This document shows, one piece after another, positions 55,039 to 64,000 of a DNA stretch of 64,000 bases. Numbering within the stretch: the stretch's first letter is position 1; the number at the start of each line of letters is the position of its first letter. The stretch is from Leptotrichia sp. oral taxon 847 (GTDB lineage: Bacteria > Fusobacteriota > Fusobacteriia > Fusobacteriales > Leptotrichiaceae). The notes under the pieces are model-generated. The model was given only the letters and a program-made list of their open reading frames with translations, was not told the origin of the DNA and ran no database searches. Both the position numbers and the translations under genes were made by a program. Location: contig NZ_CP014231.1 in assembly GCF_001553645.1 (NCBI RefSeq), positions 1,736,001 to 1,800,000 on the forward strand, read 5' to 3'.

Positions 55039-56748
55039 ATGAAAAAATTACATATTTTAAGTACAATGATGCTATCAACGATTACGGCAATGGGTCAGGA
55101 AATTAAAATAAATGGGGGTTGGGATTTTGACAGAGCGTATAAAAATGATTTAACTAAACATCAAAAAGGACTTTCTAACACCAATTATGATTATAAATTT
55201 AAAAATGGTCCTGTTGCGGGAATTGAGTGGCTATTTGATAATCAGGGAAGACTCGAATTAGGAATCGGTGCAGAACATAAATTTTCTGTAAAATCTTCAG
55301 CCTTAAAAGATAAAAATGAAATGAGAATGTACGAAATAACACCGATGTATCTGACAGGTAAATATAATTTAATAACTTCTAAAGCTGGAAATGACTTACT
55401 CTATCTTATTGGAAGAGGGGGATATGCTTATGCCAAAGCTGGAAAAGATAATAAAGAAGATTTAAAAGATAAAAATTTTCGTGGTGGACTTTATTATGCA
55501 GGTGGTTTAGGTACTCAAGTTGGACCAATTTCCGTAGAAGCTTTATATGAAAGATCAAATTTACGATACGATAAAGTAAATTTAGGTAATATAAACAGAA
55601 ATAATATAAGTACCCTAAATAATTTTAAAAAGACCAAAGATAATATAAATACAGTTGGTGTAAGAATAGGATACAGTATTGGAAATATTAAAAATTTACC
55701 AAAGAAAAAAAATGATGTTGTGCCTTTTGATCCTTTCAGAACAGATATTTTTGCTAAAACTGGAGATATGCAGTATACTACAGACAAAATTATGAAAAGA
55801 AAGTGGAATGGCGGGGAACTTAGATTAAATGTAGGATATAATTTCAAGGACAGATACAATGTTCATCCAAAGCAATTTTTGGGAACGGGTATGAAAAATA
55901 ATAAATGGCAGTCTGCAAAATCAGATTTTGATGTTAAAGGAATGCCTGTTGTCGGGTTGGAATATTTATTTGATAATCAGGGAGCTGTTGAACTAGGATT
56001 GGGTGTAGAGCAAAGATTCCTTGATATTTCTCCTTTTTTTAACAATAAAGAGGAAAAGCACGTTTTAAGAACTTATCCTGCTTACGCTACAACAAAAATT
56101 AATTTGGTAAATAATAAGGGAAACAATCTGCTTTACGCTGTTGGACGAGTAGGATATGTATATGGTGAAATAAAGGAAGAAAATTTTAATAAAAAGGATC
56201 TTCGTGGTGGGCTTTATTATGCAGGAGGATTAGGTACGGAGTTAGGTCCAATTTCCCTAGAAGCTCTTTATGAAAGATCAAATTTTAAATATGAGCCAAA
56301 AGACACAATTAATCCTATAAAAGTTAAAAGTAAAATTGATACATTCGGCATAAGATTAGGATACAGACTGGGAAGTATCAAGAATAAGCCAAAAATAAAA
56401 GAGGTAAAAACAGCAGCGTATGCTTATAACAGTGTGCCTGAAGAAGACAGAATAAACATAGCTGGTAATTTAAAAGGAAAAAATGACAATATTTTAACTT
56501 CTAGAAGTAGTACTGCAAAAAACAAAAAACATTTTGAAAATGAAATAATAAAAGAAGACGAAGCAACAACCTATAGTTATGATATACCTGAGGAAGATAG
56601 AATAGATATAATTAGTAATCTGAAAGGAAACAATAATGTAGAAAACGTAAAATATTCTGAGGATAAAATAAAAGGAGAAAGTAATAAAACTATATCTGAA
56701 AAGGATGCTATAGATATAATTAGTAATTTGACACCCAATAGACTATAA
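55039..56748 (+). CDS. Outer-membrane protein made of two tandem barrel domains
   Basis: The 569-residue product has a signal peptide (LSTMMLSTITAMG). Residues about 20-215 and 255-450 form two homologous barrel-type domains, for example VAGIEWLFDNQGRLELGIGAE / VVGLEYLFDNQGAVELGLGVE and FRGGLYYAGGLGTQVGP / LRGGLYYAGGLGTELGP. The C-terminus has three short copies of a (P)EEDRIDIISNLKG-like motif (about 468, 516 and 552). The unit looks like small OmpA/OmpX-type barrels fused in one chain. I could not assign a ligand or a family name. Confidence 0.7.
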   Translation: MKKLHILSTMMLSTITAMGQEIKINGGWDFDRAYKNDLTKHQKGLSNTNYDYKFKNGPVAGIEWLFDNQGRLELGIGAEHKFSVKSSALKDKNEMRMYEITPMYLTGKYNLITSKAGNDLLYLIGRGGYAYAKAGKDNKEDLKDKNFRGGLYYAGGLGTQVGPISVEALYERSNLRYDKVNLGNINRNNISTLNNFKKTKDNINTVGVRIGYSIGNIKNLPKKKNDVVPFDPFRTDIFAKTGDMQYTTDKIMKRKWNGGELRLNVGYNFKDRYNVHPKQFLGTGMKNNKWQSAKSDFDVKGMPVVGLEYLFDNQGAVELGLGVEQRFLDISPFFNNKEEKHVLRTYPAYATTKINLVNNKGNNLLYAVGRVGYVYGEIKEENFNKKDLRGGLYYAGGLGTELGPISLEALYERSNFKYEPKDTINPIKVKSKIDTFGIRLGYRLGSIKNKPKIKEVKTAAYAYNSVPEEDRINIAGNLKGKNDNILTSRSSTAKNKKHFENEIIKEDEATTYSYDIPEEDRIDIISNLKGNNNVENVKYSEDKIKGESNKTISEKDAIDIISNLTPNRL

Positions 56749-56877
56749 GTTATGTTTATTTGATTTCTAAAAGTATCCAAGATATGTAAAAAAACATTAA
56801 ATATATGTTGAAAAAGTGCTGAAAACTTCTGGCTTTTTCGACTTTTATAAATGTCAGTTTTTAGAGAGGAGAAAAAA

Positions 56878-57612
56878 ATGGCCAGAAAAATCAGTATAGA
56901 AGCTGATAGTTTAAAAAAAATATATAAAAAGCGAGAAGTTGTTAAAGATGTCAGTCTTGCTATGGAAAAAGGTGAAGTCGTAGGACTTTTAGGACCAAAT
57001 GGTGCAGGAAAAACAACAACGTTTTATATGATTACGGGAATTGTCAGACCAAATTACGGTCGTGTGATGTATAACGGAGAAGAAATTACAAATTTTCCAA
57101 TGTATAAAAGAGCAAGGCTTGGTCTTGGGTATTTGCCACAAGAAGCTTCAGTCTTTAGAAATTTAACAGTTGAAGAAAATATAATTTCGGTTTTAGAGAT
57201 GCGTGGTGTGAACAAGAAAGAAAGAATTGCTACAACGCAAAGTCTTATTGAGGAGTTTAAATTATCACATGTAGCAAACAGTCTGGGTTACGCACTATCA
57301 GGTGGAGAGAGAAGAAGGGTTGAAATTGCTAGAACGATTTCTACAAATCCTGATTTTATATTACTTGATGAACCTTTTGCAGGAGTTGATCCGATTGCAG
57401 TGGAAGACATTCAAAATATAATAATGCAGTTAAAAGAGCGTGGACTTGGAATTTTGATAACTGATCACAATGTGCGTGAAACACTTAGAATCACCGAAAG
57501 AGCGTATATAATGGCAGAAGGAACAATTTTAATTTCGGGTACAAGTAAGCAAATTGCAGAAGATGAAACTGCGAGAAGAGTTTATTTGGGAGATAAATTT
57601 AAGTTGGATTAA
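56878..57612 (+). CDS. lptB: LPS export ABC transporter ATPase
   Basis: The 244-residue ATPase has Walker [20 protein letters not shown] (about residue 34), signature [15 protein letters not shown], Walker [18 protein letters not shown] and the H-loop [21 protein letters not shown], all diagnostic of LptB. The start at 56878 follows AGAGGAG; an in-frame ATG at 56851 is less well placed. It powers LPS extraction by LptFG. The Lpt-like bridge protein is 5.7 kb upstream. Confidence 0.94.
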   Translation: MARKISIEADSLKKIYKKREVVKDVSLAMEKGEVVGLLGPNGAGKTTTFYMITGIVRPNYGRVMYNGEEITNFPMYKRARLGLGYLPQEASVFRNLTVEENIISVLEMRGVNKKERIATTQSLIEEFKLSHVANSLGYALSGGERRRVEIARTISTNPDFILLDEPFAGVDPIAVEDIQNIIMQLKERGLGILITDHNVRETLRITERAYIMAEGTILISGTSKQIAEDETARRVYLGDKFKLD

Positions 57613-57691
57613 ATAAGAAAATAGAATAATTATGTAAAAGTTTTTGCTTTTACGGTTAAAAATGTTAAGAATAAAGGAGAAATTAAAAAAA

Positions 57692-60307
57692 ATGACAGGA
57701 AATGAATTGAGAAAAAGTTTTATTGATTATTTTAAAACGAAAGAGCATAAACATTTTGAAAGTGCATCGCTGATACCTGATGATAAAAGTTTACTTTTGA
57801 CAGTCGCTGGGATGGTTCCGTTTAAGCCATTTTTTTTAGGGGAAAAGCAAGCGCCGTTTCCAAGAATAACGACTTATCAAAAATGTATAAGGACAAATGA
57901 TTTGGAAAATGTAGGAAGAACTCCCAGACATCACACTTTTTTTGAAATGCTTGGAAATTTTTCGTTTGGAGATTATTTCAAAAAAGAAGCAATTGAATGG
58001 TCTTGGGAATACATAACAAAAGTTTTGAAATTAGATCCTGAAAGACTTTATGTATCAGTATTTACAACGGATGATGAAGCGTATGAAATTTGGAATAAAC
58101 ATATTGGAGTTCCGGCTGAGAGAATAGTTCGGCTTGGGGAAGAAGATAACTGGTGGGCAGCAGGGCCTATTGGTTCTTGTGGTCCGTGTAGTGAAATTTA
58201 CTACGATACTCTAAGAATGGGGGAAAATAACGAAGAAATTAATAGTAAGCCGGGAGATGAAGGAGATAGATTTTTAGAAATCTGGAATCTCGTGTTTACT
58301 GAGTGGAATAGACTTGAAGACGGAAGTTTAGTGCCGCTTCCACAAAAAAATATTGATACGGGAGCAGGACTTGAAAGAATTGCTTCAGTTGTTCAAAACA
58401 AAGATAATAACTTTGAAACTGATATATTTATGCCAATAATAAAAGGAATTGAAACAGTCTTAGGTATAAAAAAAGAAGATTTTGATATCACGGTAAAAGT
58501 TATTGCAGATCACATAAGAGCATCAGTATTTTTAATAGCGGATGGAGTTTTGCCGTCAAATGAAGGTCGTGGATATATTTTAAGAAAAATCATAAGACGA
58601 GCTTTTGGTGCTGGAATTGTTGCAAAGCAGAATTTAGAAATAACAAAAGATGATCTGTTCTTGTATAAATTAGTACCTTATGTCGTGGAAAATATGAAAG
58701 AGGCTTATCCAGATCTGGTGGAAAAACAGGAATATATCGAAAAAGTTTTGAGACTTGAACAGGAAAGATTTGCACTAACACTAAAAAATGGAATTGAAAT
58801 GTTGGCTGAAGAAATTGAAAAAATGGATAAAGCAGGAATTAAAAAGCTTTCTGCTGATGCTTCATTTAAATTATATGATACATTTGGACTGCCTTTTGAG
58901 CTTACAGAATTGATTTTGCAAAATCAAGGGTATGAAGTTTCTGAGGAAGAGTTTAATAAAAAACTGGAAGAGCAAGTACAAAGATCGAAAAATAGTAGAG
59001 TTACAGTTTCAGATATGATAAAAGATGAATTTATTGATAAATTTTTTGAAAAACACGGAAAAACTGAATTTACAGGATATGAAAAATATGAGGACAAAGG
59101 AAAAATTTTGCATATTGCTAAAAGTGAAGGAATTTCGGGTTATGAAGTAATTTTTGATAAAACGCCGTTTTATGCGGAGTCAGGCGGACAGGTTTCTGAT
59201 ACGGGAACGGTAACTGCTGGAGAATTTGAAGGAAAAGTTGTTGGAGTTGCTAAGAAAAAAGATATTTTTGTTCATCAAATTGAAGTTGTAAAAGGAATTG
59301 CACCAGTTGTGGGGACAGAAGCGGAATTGAAAATTAATGTGAAAAATAGAAAGGATATTCAGAGAAATCACACTGCAACACATATTTTACACAGAGTTCT
59401 AAGAGAAAATCTGGGAAGTCACATAGAGCAATCAGGGTCGCTTGTGGATGCGGAAAAATTAAGATTTGACTTTTCACATTTTGAAGCAATTTCAAAAGAA
59501 ATGATTGAAAAAATAGAAAAAGACACAAATGACATAATTTTGGCAAACATTCCAGTAAAAATTGGTTATGAAAATATACAAGATGCTAAAAATAGAGGAG
59601 CTATGGCGTTGTTTTCTGATAAATATGGAGATGTGGTTAGAGTTGTGGAAATTCCTGGATTTTCAATTGAATTGTGTGGTGGAACGCACGTTAAATCGAC
59701 TGGGGAAATTGGACTTTTCAATATAGAATCTGAAAGTGGAATTTCATCTGGAGTTAGAAGAATTACAGCGACAACTGGACATAGAAGTTTAGATTATGTA
59801 AATAATTTAGAAGAAAAACTTGCAGAACTTTCAGCACTGCTTAAAACGGATGAAAAAAATGTTGTAGAAATTGCCAAAAAATATGTAAAAGAAGCAAAGG
59901 AAATAGTTAAAGAAAAGGAAAAATTACAAAGTAGACTTATAAAATATGAAATGGAAAGTATGTTTGGCGATGTTGAAGAAATCTCTGGTGTAAAAATATT
60001 GGCTAAAACATTTGAAGATAAAAGTATTGATAACTTAAAGGAAATTGTGGACAGAGGAAAAGAAAAACTGCAAAGTGGAATTGTAATTTTGGGAGCAAAT
60101 AATGGTGAAAAAGCAGTATTTGTCGTAGGAGTTACAAAAGATTTGACTAAAAAAGTTAAAGCAGGAGAAATCGTGAAGACAGCAGCTGTAGTTGCCGGTG
60201 GAAATGGTGGAGGAAGACCTGATTTTGCACAAGCTGGTGGGAAAAATGGAAACGCAGTAAAAGAAGCAGTTAAAAAAGCTTTGGAATTTACAAAAGAAAA
60301 ATTGTAA
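57692..60307 (+). CDS. alaS: Alanyl-tRNA synthetase
   Basis: Class II synthetase with RTPRHHTFFEMLGNFSFGDYF (motif 2), the editing domain histidines in HTATHILHRVLRENLGSHIEQ, the CGGTHV zinc motif and a C-Ala domain. The start at ATG 57692 is supported by AAAGGAG; an earlier in-frame ATG at 57644 adds an unusual basic extension. This gives 871 residues, a normal length. Confidence 0.95.
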   Translation: MTGNELRKSFIDYFKTKEHKHFESASLIPDDKSLLLTVAGMVPFKPFFLGEKQAPFPRITTYQKCIRTNDLENVGRTPRHHTFFEMLGNFSFGDYFKKEAIEWSWEYITKVLKLDPERLYVSVFTTDDEAYEIWNKHIGVPAERIVRLGEEDNWWAAGPIGSCGPCSEIYYDTLRMGENNEEINSKPGDEGDRFLEIWNLVFTEWNRLEDGSLVPLPQKNIDTGAGLERIASVVQNKDNNFETDIFMPIIKGIETVLGIKKEDFDITVKVIADHIRASVFLIADGVLPSNEGRGYILRKIIRRAFGAGIVAKQNLEITKDDLFLYKLVPYVVENMKEAYPDLVEKQEYIEKVLRLEQERFALTLKNGIEMLAEEIEKMDKAGIKKLSADASFKLYDTFGLPFELTELILQNQGYEVSEEEFNKKLEEQVQRSKNSRVTVSDMIKDEFIDKFFEKHGKTEFTGYEKYEDKGKILHIAKSEGISGYEVIFDKTPFYAESGGQVSDTGTVTAGEFEGKVVGVAKKKDIFVHQIEVVKGIAPVVGTEAELKINVKNRKDIQRNHTATHILHRVLRENLGSHIEQSGSLVDAEKLRFDFSHFEAISKEMIEKIEKDTNDIILANIPVKIGYENIQDAKNRGAMALFSDKYGDVVRVVEIPGFSIELCGGTHVKSTGEIGLFNIESESGISSGVRRITATTGHRSLDYVNNLEEKLAELSALLKTDEKNVVEIAKKYVKEAKEIVKEKEKLQSRLIKYEMESMFGDVEEISGVKILAKTFEDKSIDNLKEIVDRGKEKLQSGIVILGANNGEKAVFVVGVTKDLTKKVKAGEIVKTAAVVAGGNGGGRPDFAQAGGKNGNAVKEAVKKALEFTKEKL

Positions 60308-60408
60308 ATTGTGTTTCTAAAGAAGAAAAACATTTTGTTATAAAATGGGTTGTAAATTTATAAGTTACTTAAATAGATATATTGAATAAACCTAGAAATG
60401 AGAAAAAA

Positions 60409-60825
60409 ATGAAAAAATTTATTGGACTTGATGTCGGTGATGTGAGAATTGGGGTCGCAAAATGTGATCCTTTGGGAATACTTGCAACGGCACTAGAAGT
60501 GATTGATAGAAATAAAACCAATCCTGTTTCTCGAATAAAGGAAATATTAAATGACGAAAATACAAAAAAAGTAGTTGTTGGTCTTCCAAAAAGTCTGGAC
60601 GGAAGTAAAAAAAGGCAAGTTGAAAAAGTCGAAGAGTTTGTGGAAGAATTAAAAAAAGAAATACCTAAGATTCAGATTATTTTTATGGATGAGAGGTACA
60701 CAACGACGGAAGCTGAGCATTATTTAAAAAATTATTCTAAAAAAAATGGAAGAGAGCGAAGAAAAGTTGTGGATATGGTGGCAGCCTCGATAATTTTACA
60801 AAAATATTTAGATACATTAAAATAA
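60409..60825 (+). CDS. ruvX: Holliday junction resolvase-like protein RuvX/YqgF
   Basis: The RNase H-fold protein begins FIGLDVGDVRIGVA, and has VVVGLPKSLDGS and MDERYTTTEAEHYL. The start at 60409 fits the family; the in-frame ATG at 60382 adds nine extra residues before it. It is 138 residues long. It sits between alaS and secD, a common bacterial arrangement for alaS-ruvX. Confidence 0.9.
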   Translation: MKKFIGLDVGDVRIGVAKCDPLGILATALEVIDRNKTNPVSRIKEILNDENTKKVVVGLPKSLDGSKKRQVEKVEEFVEELKKEIPKIQIIFMDERYTTTEAEHYLKNYSKKNGRERRKVVDMVAASIILQKYLDTLK

Positions 60826-60843
60826 AAAAGAAAGGATTTTAAA

Positions 60844-62058
60844 ATGGAAAATAGTAAAAAGCACTATATTTGGCTACTTATTATACTTGTTGTTCCAGCT
60901 ATCATCTTGTCGATGAACAAAATAAAGCTGGGACTGGATTTACGTGGAGGAACTTCAGTTGTATTGCAAGCACAAGGGAAAATTGACAAAGATACGATGA
61001 ATAAAGTAAGAGACATTATTGAAAGAAGGGTAAATAGCCTTGGAGTATCAGAACCTGTAATTCAAATAAGCGGGGACGATAAATTAATCGTGGAACTTGC
61101 GGGAATTAAAGACCCTAAAAAAGCGGTTGATTTAATAGGAACAACAGCAAAGCTGGAATTTAAAATAAAAGATGCAAATGGAAATTACGGACCAACACTT
61201 TTAGAAGGTTCGGCGCTTAAAAATGCGGGAATTGGACAAGATAATTTGAGCCGTCCAGTTGTAACTTTTGAGCTAACTTCTGATGGAGCTGAAAAATTTG
61301 CAAAAATTACAAGGGAAAATAAAGGTAAACAACTTGCGATTATGCTTGACGGAAAAGAACAGTCAGCACCTCGAATTAATGAAGAAATTGCAGGTGGGAG
61401 TGGAAGTATAAGTGGAAACTTTACAATGGAATCAGCAAACGATTTGGCAAATTTATTAAAATCTGGTGCACTTCCTGTGGAAATAAAAATTGTTGAAAAT
61501 AGAACAGTTGGAGCAACACTTGGAGTGGATTCAATCAAAAAGACTGAAATAGCTGGAGTAATTGCGATGATAGCAATTTCGATTTTTATGATAGCAATTT
61601 ATAAAATACCTGGAATTGTGGCAGATATTGCACTACTTATAAATGGATTTTTGGTTATGGCTTCACTTAGTATGGTTGGAGCGGCATTGACACTTCCAGG
61701 AATTGCAGGGTTTATTTTGACACTTGGAATGGCAGTCGACTCGAATGTAATTACATATGAAAGAATAAAAGAAGAGATGGCGCAGGGAGATTCCCTTCAC
61801 GATGCTATAGAAAAAGGATATAGTAACGCTCTTCCAGCGATAATTGATGGAAATATAACGACATTATTAATAGCAGCAGTCCTATTTTTCTTGGGAACAG
61901 GACCAATAAAAGGATTTGCCGTAACCTTATCGCTTGGGGTTGTTGTTACAATAATAACGGCGGTATTCGTTTCAAAAGTAATACTTCGTTTTGTAGTAAA
62001 AACATTTAATTTGAAAAAAGAACAGCTGTTCTGGAAGGGAGTTCCAAAAAATGACTAA
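60844..62058 (+). CDS. secD: Protein translocase subunit SecD
   Basis: The 404-residue protein has the N-terminal segment, LGLDLRGGTSVVLQ (D1 motif), a large periplasmic domain, and five C-terminal membrane helices including VDSNVITYERIKEEM (D5 motif). It assists SecYEG-driven export together with SecF. The stop overlaps the secF start by eight bases. Confidence 0.95.
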   Translation: MENSKKHYIWLLIILVVPAIILSMNKIKLGLDLRGGTSVVLQAQGKIDKDTMNKVRDIIERRVNSLGVSEPVIQISGDDKLIVELAGIKDPKKAVDLIGTTAKLEFKIKDANGNYGPTLLEGSALKNAGIGQDNLSRPVVTFELTSDGAEKFAKITRENKGKQLAIMLDGKEQSAPRINEEIAGGSGSISGNFTMESANDLANLLKSGALPVEIKIVENRTVGATLGVDSIKKTEIAGVIAMIAISIFMIAIYKIPGIVADIALLINGFLVMASLSMVGAALTLPGIAGFILTLGMAVDSNVITYERIKEEMAQGDSLHDAIEKGYSNALPAIIDGNITTLLIAAVLFFLGTGPIKGFAVTLSLGVVVTIITAVFVSKVILRFVVKTFNLKKEQLFWKGVPKND

Positions 62059-63022
62059 ATTTCGAGTGATAAAACATCAAAAATATTATTTATCATTTTC
62101 AGCAATAATGGTAATATTGTCCATAATATTTCTTTTTACTATAAAATTAAATTTGGGAATAGATTTTAAAGGTGGAAATCTTATTCAATTAAAATATCCA
62201 CAAAAAGTGGAACAGATAAAAGTGAATGGAACATTGAATAGTTTGATAAGTGCGATTCCACAACTAAAAACAAAAAGAGTTCAGTTTTCAGAAACAGATA
62301 ATAGTGTTATAATTAGAACAAGTCAATTGACAGATGCACAAAAAAGTGAAATGTTAACACAGCTTGAAAAAAACACTGGAAAATATGAAATTACAAAAGA
62401 TGACACAGTTGGAGCAGTAATTGGAAAGGAATTGACTGTAAATGCAATAAAAGCACTTTTAATTGGAAGTATATTTATTGTGATTTACATAACTATAAGA
62501 TTTGAACTGGTATATGCGATTGCTGGAATTTTGGCACTGCTTCATGACGTAATTATTTCATTTGGACTTATTGCGCTTTTTAGATACGAAATTGATACTC
62601 CGTTTGTTGCTGCAATTTTAACGATTTTAGGATATTCAATAAATGATACGATTGTAGTGTTTGACAGAATTCGTGAAAATGAAAAGAAAAACAAAAAAAA
62701 TAGAGAAAATAAACCTTTTTCAGAAATTGTTGAAACAGGGATAAATCAAGTATTTACTCGTTCAATTTATACTTCGCTAACTACATTATTTTCAGTTATA
62801 GTGTTACTTATATTCGGTGGAGACTCGCTAAAAACTTTTAGCATGACATTATTTTTAGGAATGTTGTTTGGTACTTATTCATCAATATTTGTTGCAAGTC
62901 CACTAGTATATTTGATGAGAAAAATGAAAAAAAATAAAAATAATGATAAAAAACAGGAAAAATCAACTGGAACAACTAAAACAGTAAACGGATATGACGA
63001 AAAGGACAAAGTATTAGTTTAA
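62051..63022 (+). CDS. secF: Protein translocase subunit SecF
   Basis: The 323-residue protein has the LGIDFKGGNLIQL motif and the conserved SINDTIVVFDRIREN segment of the SecF membrane part. Its start lies inside the secD end, pointing to coupled translation. A Lys/Asn-rich tail follows the last helix. Confidence 0.95.
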   Translation: MTKFRVIKHQKYYLSFSAIMVILSIIFLFTIKLNLGIDFKGGNLIQLKYPQKVEQIKVNGTLNSLISAIPQLKTKRVQFSETDNSVIIRTSQLTDAQKSEMLTQLEKNTGKYEITKDDTVGAVIGKELTVNAIKALLIGSIFIVIYITIRFELVYAIAGILALLHDVIISFGLIALFRYEIDTPFVAAILTILGYSINDTIVVFDRIRENEKKNKKNRENKPFSEIVETGINQVFTRSIYTSLTTLFSVIVLLIFGGDSLKTFSMTLFLGMLFGTYSSIFVASPLVYLMRKMKKNKNNDKKQEKSTGTTKTVNGYDEKDKVLV

Positions 63023-63029
63023 TCATAAA

Positions 63030-63050
63030 ATAGGGGCTTTTTGCTCCTAT
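63030..63050 (+). terminator. Weak hairpin after secF
   Basis: TAGGGGC and GCTCCTA arms at 63031-63049 with a short loop; no T run follows, so termination may be partial. The alr gene starts 25 bases later. Confidence 0.4.
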
Positions 63051-63074
63051 AATAATTATAGAGGTGAATTTAAA

Positions 63075-64000
63075 ATGCGATGTTGGGCGGAAATAAACAT
63101 TAAAAATCTATATCACAATATAGACGAAATTGAAAAAGTGGCGCCAAAGGAAAAGATGATAGCGGTTGTGAAAGCAGATGCTTACGGACATGGAATGTTA
63201 AAAATATGTGAGTCGTTGATTGAGAAAGGAATCAAGCATTTCGCTGTTGCTACCGCGGAAGAAGCACTGAAAATAAAAGAGTTTGATGAGGATGTGAGCG
63301 TTCTTATATTAGGACCGATAGAATATGAATATATGGATAAAATTTCTGAAAAAAATATTTATTTTATGGTTACCGATTTTGAAGAAATCAGATATTTGGA
63401 AAAATCTCAGATTCCAACGAATGTTTTTTTAAAAGTAGATACAGGAATGGGAAGAGTTGGGTTTCAAAAATATGAAATTGATGAATTAATAGAAAAACTA
63501 AGAAATTGTAAATTTGTCAAACCAATTGGAATTTTTTCACATTTTTCATCTTCAGATACGGATGAAAAATATACTGAGTTTCAAGAGAAAAACTTTGAAG
63601 AAATTAGTAAAAAAATAATTTCAAAATTGCCGTCAGTTAAATATAAACATCTGTTAAATAGTTTTGGAAGCTTAAAATTAAAAAATGACAAATATGATTT
63701 TATAAGAGTGGGAATAATAATTTATGGTGGTGTTACCGACGAAGAGACAAGACCTTACAAATTTAAGCCTGTGATGTCGCTATTTGCTAAAATTAGCTAT
63801 ATTAAAACATTAAAAAATGACAGCTTTATTAGTTATGGAAATACCTACTTGGGAAAAGCAGGGCAGACTTATGCGACTGTTTCAATAGGATATGCTGACG
63901 GAGTGAGACGTGATTTGTCAAACAAAGGGTGTGTCTATTACAAAGGACATAGATGCAATATTGTGGGAAGAGTCTGCATGGATCAGCTTATAGTGCATAT
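63075..64000 (+). CDS. alr: Alanine racemase, 5' part (runs off the window)
   Basis: Converts L-alanine to D-alanine for peptidoglycan. The start ATG 63075 follows GAGGTG. It reads WAEINIKNLYHNI, then VVKADAYGHG with the PLP lysine (about residue 36), KVDTGMGRVGF, and VSIGYADGVRRDLS. The window ends at VCMDQLIVHI, so about 60 residues are missing. Frame is open throughout. Confidence 0.93.
   Translation, partial: MRCWAEINIKNLYHNIDEIEKVAPKEKMIAVVKADAYGHGMLKICESLIEKGIKHFAVATAEEALKIKEFDEDVSVLILGPIEYEYMDKISEKNIYFMVTDFEEIRYLEKSQIPTNVFLKVDTGMGRVGFQKYEIDELIEKLRNCKFVKPIGIFSHFSSSDTDEKYTEFQEKNFEEISKKIISKLPSVKYKHLLNSFGSLKLKNDKYDFIRVGIIIYGGVTDEETRPYKFKPVMSLFAKISYIKTLKNDSFISYGNTYLGKAGQTYATVSIGYADGVRRDLSNKGCVYYKGHRCNIVGRVCMDQLIVH

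Noticed and set aside
59794-60333. Long minus-strand frame (179 codons) opposite alaS
   Set aside because: The alaS frame is conserved and complete; the opposite frame is low-complexity and has no ribosome site.
1-64000. CRISPR array
   Set aside because: No regularly spaced direct repeats of 24-40 bases were seen.

Overview
The window is AT-rich, double-membrane bacterial DNA that looks like Fusobacteriota, most probably Leptotrichia. The signs are an autotransporter beta-barrel gene, an LptB gene and an LptC/LptA-like export protein, Neisseria/E. coli-style outer-membrane proteins beside Firmicute-like enzymes (HutP-like regulator, clostridial-type ThiC/ThiH/ThiF set), AGA-biased arginine codons and Shine-Dalgarno sequences of the AGGAG type. 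The genus is an inference; no rRNA is present.

Layout. 1-2.1 kb: two minus-strand lipoproteins, then an internally deleted IS30 remnant. 2.3-4.2 kb: the 3' part of an autotransporter gene. 4.3-11.1 kb: minus-strand agmatinase and an oligopeptide ABC transporter (oppD-F-B-C-A). 11.1-11.9 kb: a gene-free block of inverted repeats. 11.9-15.8 kb: polyamine genes speD, speA, speE with a muramidase gene between them, followed by asd and a SurA-like protein. 18.0-26.0 kb: a thiamine operon under a TPP riboswitch (thiD, thiE, thiC, thiS, thiF, thiG, thiH, tenI-like). thiD is split by an IS110 element, thiC has an in-frame stop just before its Fe-S motif, and thiH is frameshifted. 26-27 kb: a small palindromic element beside a decayed porin gene. 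27.2-30 kb: zinc uptake genes znuA, znuC and znuB (frameshifted). 30.1-35.1 kb: M20 amidohydrolase, RlmD, a two-domain MliC-like protein (frameshifted) and a ClC channel (frameshifted). 35.2-35.4 kb: tRNA-Leu(CAA) and tRNA-Cys(GCA). 35.5-41.7 kb: an aromatic/shikimate cluster (pheA, rsuA-type, aroE, two unknown genes, a DUF4250 gene, aroK, aroQ) ending in a HutP-like gene. 41.8-54.5 kb: two secreted TPR proteins, uvrB, an ArsC-family protein, mutS, a very long LptC/LptA-like protein and a multidomain secreted glycosidase. 55-64 kb: a double-barrel outer-membrane protein, lptB, alaS, ruvX, secD, secF and the start of alr, which runs off the window.

Main points. (1) The IS110 element has a roughly 310-base non-coding 5' flank with the layout of a bridge RNA. 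Two short segments in it match the two halves of the thiD target it sits in, and a third matches its own right end. (2) Four genes (thiH, znuB, the MliC-like gene, clc) are each broken by one missing base in a homopolymer of exactly six; restoring one base repairs each of them. This pattern suggests sequencing undercalls or slippage rather than four independent losses. (3) The 815-residue LptC/LptA-like protein could be a single-chain periplasmic LPS bridge. (4) The 1061-residue glycosidase joins eight single-cysteine repeats, a clan-A-like hydrolase and a GH16-like domain that lacks the usual nucleophile and has a different codon usage.

Arginine, ornithine or lysine decarboxylase (SpeA), agmatinase (SpeB), AdoMet decarboxylase (SpeD) and spermidine synthase (SpeE) together would make spermidine from arginine. 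LptB, the Lpt-like bridge protein and the outer-membrane barrels belong to envelope construction. All functional calls are from reading the translated sequence; no database search was run.
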